Source: Pseudomonadota bacterium
GTDB lineage: Bacteria; Pseudomonadota; Alphaproteobacteria; Rhizobiales; Xanthobacteraceae
Length of the DNA stretch: 28,068 nucleotides
Assembly (NCBI GenBank): GCA_023449855.1
Contig: JAEXHR010000084.1
Span: forward strand, 1 to 28,068
Direction of reading: 5' to 3'
Made by a program: the position numbers and the translations under genes. Each line of letters begins with the position of its first letter. Position 1 is the stretch's first letter. The notes beneath the pieces are model-generated. The model worked only from the letters and a program-made list of their open reading frames with translations, made no database searches and had not been told where the DNA came from. This document shows, piece after piece, positions 22,848-28,068 of this stretch.

Positions 22848-23257
22848 CCAAGTTACTCAAACTCTCTCGCAACCCCATGTGGCGAAAGAGGGTGAATCCA
22901 GTGTTAAAACGGGAGGGTTAACCGAGGTTTACGCCGCTCCCCCCAAGTTGGCATTTCTGCCACTGTCAAGCTTAACGCGCTGACTATGGCGAAAACTAGC
23001 CCTCTGCTGTGTTCCAGGTGGACGATGGTTAATCCTGCAACCGAACGGTTGCACAAAGGTGGGGCGTGCTGGCTATAAGCTTTTGATAATAATAATTTTT
23101 TTCTTCCTTTCTGAGTATGGTCGCGCGATCTGCCCGGCCGGTCCTGTCGGGCTTCAGAAAAACGGGAGGCCGATGTCGCGCAGCCCGCTGCCCGTCGTCC
23201 TTGAAGTAAGCAGTGGCGGCGACCATTCGTCGCCAGCTCGTCGCAGAAAGATTCGTC
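22848..23257. other. Divergent intergenic region between DUF882 and GST genes, about 410 bases
   Basis: It carries promoters for both sides. Visible elements are a CtrA-like half-matched site TTAA-N7-TTAC (22918-22932), a palindrome at 23036-23053 and an AT-rich run near 23080-23110. Short frames across it (for example the hydrophobic run at 23059) look fortuitous. No RNA gene is recognised. Confidence 0.5.
23036..23053. promoter_or_regulatory. 18-bp palindrome TGCAACCG-AA-CGGTTGCA
   Basis: Eight-base arms with a two-base centre, about 205 bases before the GST start. The arms resemble LacI-type operators (TGCAACCGGTTGCA) except for the inserted AA. It may be an operator for either divergent gene. 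No LacI gene lies in the window. Confidence 0.4.
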
Positions 23258-23923
23258 ATGAAACCTATAATCACGGCCTTCAGGAATTCTCCTGACCGCG
23301 GTCAGGGGCTGGCGCGCGACATGCAGGTTCGCTGGGCGCTGGAAGAGGTCGGCCAGCCGTATGATGTTCGTCTGGTGACATTCGCCGAGATGAAGGAAGC
23401 CGCGCATCGCGGGCTGCAGCCCTTTGGGCAAATTCCCAGCTATGAGGATGGCGATCTCGCGCTCTTTGAGTCCGGCGCCATCGTGCTGCAGATCGCGGAG
23501 CGTCACGCCGGCCTGCTACCAGAAGATCCGCCGGCACGGGCCCGTGCGATCATGTGGATGTTCGCGGCGCTGAGCACGATCGAGCCGCCGATCGTCGAGC
23601 GAGACGCTGCGATCCTTACCGAAAGCGATGCGCCCTGGTTCGCGGCACGCCAACCCCTGCTCGAAGAGCGGGTCCGCAATCGCCTGGCCGATCTCTCCCG
23701 TGCACTCGGTGACGCCGAATGGCTGGAACCCACCTTCACCGCGGGTGACCTCATGATGATCGGCGTGCTGCGCCGCTCGCGTGGTTCGGGACTGCTCGAA
23801 GAACATCCCAATCTCGTCGCCTATGTCGCACGCGGCGAAGCGCGGCCCGCTTTCAAGCGCGCTTTCGACGATCAGTACGCTGTTTTCCTTGCCGCTGCGC
23901 GACGGGAAGGGGAGACCAGCTAA
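23258..23923 (+). CDS. Glutathione S-transferase family protein
   Basis: A 221-aa cytoplasmic protein with a thioredoxin-like N-terminal domain (ITAFRNSPDRGQGLARDMQVRWALEEVGQPYDVRLV, then FGQIPSYEDGDLALFESGAIVLQIAERH) and an all-helical C-terminal domain (ARAIMWMFAALSTIEPPIVE...FTAGDLMMIGVLR). The IPSYEDGDLALFESGAI block is the glutathione-binding motif. Ser11 or a neighbour may be the catalytic residue. The ATG at 23258 is preferred (AGAAAG upstream); a GTG at 23213 is in frame. It is monocistronic and ends at a perfect terminator. Substrate is unknown. Confidence 0.93.
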   Translation: MKPIITAFRNSPDRGQGLARDMQVRWALEEVGQPYDVRLVTFAEMKEAAHRGLQPFGQIPSYEDGDLALFESGAIVLQIAERHAGLLPEDPPARARAIMWMFAALSTIEPPIVERDAAILTESDAPWFAARQPLLEERVRNRLADLSRALGDAEWLEPTFTAGDLMMIGVLRRSRGSGLLEEHPNLVAYVARGEARPAFKRAFDDQYAVFLAAARREGETS

Positions 23924-23924
23924 C

Positions 23925-23958
23925 AAAAAGGGCTCCATCCGAGGATGGAGCCCTTTTT
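23925..23958. terminator. Bidirectional Rho-independent terminator
   Basis: AAAAAGGGCTCCATCC (23925-23940) pairs perfectly with GGATGGAGCCCTTTTT (23943-23958) with a two-base centre. A-run and T-run on both sides make it work for GST and, in reverse, for the L,D-transpeptidase. Confidence 0.97.
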
Positions 23959-23982
23959 AGTCTTTCGTCTGGATCGCTCTGC

Positions 23983-26148
23983 TTACCGGATTTCGGTGCG
24001 GCGTCCGCGCGGACCCGGCGCCGGTTGCGGCTGGGACATGCCGCCGCCGAACAGGCGTTCGAAGAAGTTCGGCTCGCTGTTGCCGCGGGCGCCATCGTTG
24101 AAGGCGACGCCCTGCGGGATGTTGGCGCGCGGGCGCGTATAGCTCGGCTGGGCGCGGGCGACCACCTGCTCCAGATCCTTGCCCTTGGCGTTCTTCAGGA
24201 TGTTCAGCATCTGCGCATCGCGGCCATAGACGTCCTTGCGCATCTGCAGCTTGCCGGCGTCGTCCACATAGGCGGTCTGATAGGTGATGTTGACCGGGAT
24301 CGGCGTCGGGAATTTCAGGTCGATCTCGCTGCGGCCATACATGCCGCGCACCTTCTCCGGCGTGTAGCGCTCGTTCGGCATGGTAATGTTGAGCAGCGTC
24401 GCGGCGTACTGGTCCGGGTTCTGCACGCGCATGCAGCCGTGACTGAAGGCGCGCTCTTCGCGACCGAACAGGTTCTTGTCCGGCGTGTCATGCTGATAGA
24501 CGAGGAACTTGTTCGGGAAGTTGAAGCGGATGCGGCCGAGCGCATTGGCTTCGCCCGGCGGCTGCGACACATGGATGCTGCCATCCGCGTTGCGCGTCAG
24601 CTTCAGGCCCATGCGGTCGAGAACCGTCGGGTCCTGCTGCAGCGCCGGCAGATATTCGTTGTAGATGATCGACGGCGGTACGTTCCAGGTCGGATTGACC
24701 GTGATGTACTTCATCGTCTCGGTCATCAGCGGTGTGGCATGCTTGCCGACTTTGCCCACGACGACGCGCGTGGTCCAGACCTGACCGCCGTTCTGCATCA
24801 CCTTCAGTGTATAGTCCGGGATGTTCAGCATCACATAGGCATTGCCGAGCGATGCGGCGCCGAGCTGGCGCGGCAGCCAGCGCCAGCGCTCCAGATTGAC
24901 CAGCAGCGTATCGATCTGGCGATCGCGCTTCGGTGCGTTGATGGCGCGCACGGTGGCGTCGTCCAGGACACCGGTGGCCTTCATGTTGCTGTTCGCCTGG
25001 AATTTGCGAACGGCCTCTGCCACCTCGGCATCGTATTTGGTGTCGCTGGCATTGGCGACATGGAGGCGGGCGCGCAGCTGCGGCACGCGGTAGTCTTCCG
25101 CAACCGTCGGGTTCGGATTCTTCTTCGTCGCCTTGGTGAACTTGAGCGCCGGACCTTCGACGATCGGCTGCACCGGCATTTCGCTCTCGCCGCGCAGTTC
25201 GGCGAGCTTGGCCTTCAGCTTCTTGTAGCCGTCATGCTGCGGATTGTAGCTGGCGAGCGCAGACGAGGCGTCCTTGGCGGTCGAGACATTGGCGAGCACT
25301 TCGGCCGGGTCGGTCGGGTGCTCGGGATACATGATGTCGCCGTCGATCTGCGACCAGTGCATGCGGCCGCTCTGGGCCTGGCGGGCATAGTCCAGCATGC
25401 TCGCGGTGAGCTTCAGCTCGGCCTCGGCCTGTGCCTCCGGCGTGCTCGCTGCGGTGAAGTCCGGCACCGGATAATCGGAGGCATCAAGGCCTTCGCTGCC
25501 GGCATCCTTCAGGCGGGCAATCACGCCTTTGGCGGCGGTGGTGGCGAGGCCGCCCTGGGTCCACAGCGGCGCAAAATCACGCGCGGTATAGAACTTCTCG
25601 ACGGCGGCGCGCTCGCCCTTGCGGTCGAACTGGCGCGATGCCTTGTTGCCGAGCATCTCGCGCAGCTTGTCGGCGACCGCCTGGTCGGTAGTCGCGACAG
25701 TCGAGGCTGGCTTGGCAATATCCCTGGCCACATCCTTCGGCGGTTCGGCGCTCGGCGCCGCGGGGGCAACGGCGGCTGCGGGAGCGGCTGCCGGAGCAGG
25801 CGCAGTGGCAGTCTCGGCCGGCTTGGCTTCTTCCGGCTTGGTCTCGGTCACCTTCGGAGCTTCGCTCGACGTGGCGCCAACGGCCTTCTCCGATGCCTTC
25901 GTGGCATCCGGCACGGACGCGGTGGTTTCGGATGCCATGTCGGCCTTGAAATCGGCGGCGGTGGGCGGCGGAACGTTGGCTGGCTCGGGGCGCGGCACGG
26001 CTGCATCGATGGCGAGTTCGGAGACGCTGTCGCGCGGCGAGACGCTCGGTTGTGCTGTCGCGGCGCCGGCGGAGACCGTCAGGAATGTAGCAGCCACGGC
26101 CATGAGCACGCGGTCGAATCCAGAACGGCTCTTATTGATGTCTCGCAT
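23983..26148 (-). CDS. Large L,D-transpeptidase (YcbB/LdtD-like) with peptidoglycan-binding domain
   Basis: A 721-aa periplasmic enzyme. A signal peptide (VLMAVAATFLTVSAGAATAQ) is followed by an Ala/Pro/Glu-rich linker of about 100 residues, a scaffold region with AVEKFYTARDFAPLW, a peptidoglycan-binding motif near residue 370 (VAEAVRKFQANSNMKATGVLDDATVRAIN), and the YkuD catalytic domain. The active-site motif is SHGCMRV with His570, Cys572 and Arg574. It forms 3-3 cross-links or attaches proteins to peptidoglycan. AGGAA lies five to six bases before the ATG. The C-terminal tail is Arg/Pro-rich. The layout matches the LdtD subfamily; gene symbol withheld. Confidence 0.95.
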   Translation of the reverse strand: MRDINKSRSGFDRVLMAVAATFLTVSAGAATAQPSVSPRDSVSELAIDAAVPRPEPANVPPPTAADFKADMASETTASVPDATKASEKAVGATSSEAPKVTETKPEEAKPAETATAPAPAAAPAAAVAPAAPSAEPPKDVARDIAKPASTVATTDQAVADKLREMLGNKASRQFDRKGERAAVEKFYTARDFAPLWTQGGLATTAAKGVIARLKDAGSEGLDASDYPVPDFTAASTPEAQAEAELKLTASMLDYARQAQSGRMHWSQIDGDIMYPEHPTDPAEVLANVSTAKDASSALASYNPQHDGYKKLKAKLAELRGESEMPVQPIVEGPALKFTKATKKNPNPTVAEDYRVPQLRARLHVANASDTKYDAEVAEAVRKFQANSNMKATGVLDDATVRAINAPKRDRQIDTLLVNLERWRWLPRQLGAASLGNAYVMLNIPDYTLKVMQNGGQVWTTRVVVGKVGKHATPLMTETMKYITVNPTWNVPPSIIYNEYLPALQQDPTVLDRMGLKLTRNADGSIHVSQPPGEANALGRIRFNFPNKFLVYQHDTPDKNLFGREERAFSHGCMRVQNPDQYAATLLNITMPNERYTPEKVRGMYGRSEIDLKFPTPIPVNITYQTAYVDDAGKLQMRKDVYGRDAQMLNILKNAKGKDLEQVVARAQPSYTRPRANIPQGVAFNDGARGNSEPNFFERLFGGGMSQPQPAPGPRGRRTEIR

Positions 26149-26169
26149 TCTCGTTCCTCTCGAGTGAAC

Positions 26170-26192
26170 CTGTTCCGGCTCGCTTGGAACAG
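26170..26192. promoter_or_regulatory. Interrupted palindrome CTGTTCC-N9-GGAACAG
   Basis: Seven-base arms lie just upstream of the L,D-transpeptidase ribosome-binding site. It could be an operator or a leader hairpin that affects translation. No regulator is assigned. Confidence 0.4.
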
Positions 26193-26444
26193 TTCCAGTC
26201 TCACATCAAAGCTTCGGTTGAAGCGTTCGTATGTCGCGATTCACTACGCAGACGATACATCGGCCCGATCCGGGTGCCACCACCCAGCGGGCCGTTTGCG
26301 AACAAACTGACGCTAACCCGCATGGTTTGCAACGTCGCACCCTTTGCCGACAGCTGCTTTTGACTTCGTGTGTAACAACGCCGCAACGGTTCAAGTTCCC
26401 CTGCCACAACAAGGGCATGTTCGTTGCGTGCGGAGCAACAAATT

Positions 26445-26461
26445 GAGGCGGGCTGCGCCTC
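26445..26461 (-). terminator. Probable terminator of the response regulator gene
   Basis: GAGGCG/CGCCTC stem with a five-base loop, followed on the minus strand by AATTTGTT. The stem is short and the T-run interrupted, so strength is uncertain. Confidence 0.65.
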
Positions 26462-26472
26462 GTCGTACCTGA

Positions 26473-27960
<1,488 letters not shown>

Positions 27961-28068
27961 GGTCGCTCCGGACGGGCACGCCAGGAAAGGAGTGTCCCGA
28001 ATTGAGCCAAAATGACGATCAAAATTTAATGTTTCGATAATATCCGCCGGGCGGGCACGGGGATGCGT

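Larger units (their letters stand above)
26149..26472. other. Gap of about 320 bases between the response regulator and L,D-transpeptidase genes
   Basis: It serves as the promoter and leader of the L,D-transpeptidase gene. An interrupted palindrome CTGTTCC-N9-GGAACAG (26170-26192) lies 22 bases before the start codon. The terminator of the response regulator gene is at its right end. Short frames seen on both strands have no ribosome-binding site or recognisable product. Confidence 0.5.

Noticed and set aside
23059..23295. Small hydrophobic frame (GRAGYKLLIIIIFFFL...) before the GST gene
   Set aside because: The hydrophobic run comes from an AT-rich TAATAATAATTTTTT tract; it has no good ribosome-binding site and the frame runs into the GST gene.
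24025..26310. 761-codon open frame antisense to the L,D-transpeptidase gene
   Set aside because: Shadow of a strongly supported gene, with a His/Arg/Gly-rich product lacking domains.

Overview
The window reads as chromosomal DNA of a high-GC alphaproteobacterium, most likely of the Bradyrhizobium / Rhodopseudomonas / Afipia group. I judge this from the zinc-ligand-free bL36, the gene set DUF1036-pyruvate kinase, DUF1244, GapR (UPF0335) and DUF882, the orphan Bug-type receptor, and dispersed palindromes of a kind I associate with that family. I could not search a database, so the genus is an inference. Twenty-four protein genes are supported well and a twenty-fifth (35 codons) weakly. I found no tRNA, rRNA, CRISPR array, IS element or prophage.

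Layout. 1-4.4 kb (minus strand): a FadR-type GntR regulator, an unrecognised 173-aa protein, a YbaK-type editing protein, an O-antigen-ligase-like membrane protein and a metal-dependent amidohydrolase; the last three form a tight operon with an ATGA overlap. 4.6-7.4 kb (plus): a TetR regulator behind two near-identical palindromic operators, then a prolyl oligopeptidase. 7.4-8.8 kb: an AT-richer island with one DUF3800 gene, bordered by repeats. 8.8-11.6 kb: a divergent IclR regulator facing two MaoC-fold proteins and an orphan Bug solute receptor. 11.8-15.2 kb: rpmJ, a periplasmic TPR protein and a large MscS-family channel. 15.4-18.0 kb: a 60-aa helical protein on the minus strand, then DUF3750, a membrane-anchored alpha/beta hydrolase and OsmC. 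18.1-21.1 kb: pyruvate kinase with DUF1036 (minus), DUF1244 and gapR (plus). 21.2-28.0 kb: a DUF882/M15 peptidase-like protein, a glutathione S-transferase, a large L,D-transpeptidase and an NtrC-type response regulator.

How the parts work together. Much of the set concerns the envelope: O-antigen ligase, MscS channel, DUF882, L,D-transpeptidase and secreted TPR and DUF1036 proteins. A second theme is uptake and CoA-linked catabolism under local regulators (IclR with the MaoC pair and Bug receptor). The MaoC pair looks like one catalytic and one degenerate subunit.

The most striking non-coding signal is a set of dispersed palindromes. Four stem sequences share a GTAG foot and a loop core close to AGCGnAGCG, and most occur as inverted pairs. 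Every one of the five convergent gene junctions carries a large inverted-repeat structure (four dispersed repeats and one perfect bidirectional terminator). Several genes end within or right next to repeat sequence. This resembles GTAG-footed REP/BIME elements mobilised by RAYT transposases, but no such transposase lies in the window.
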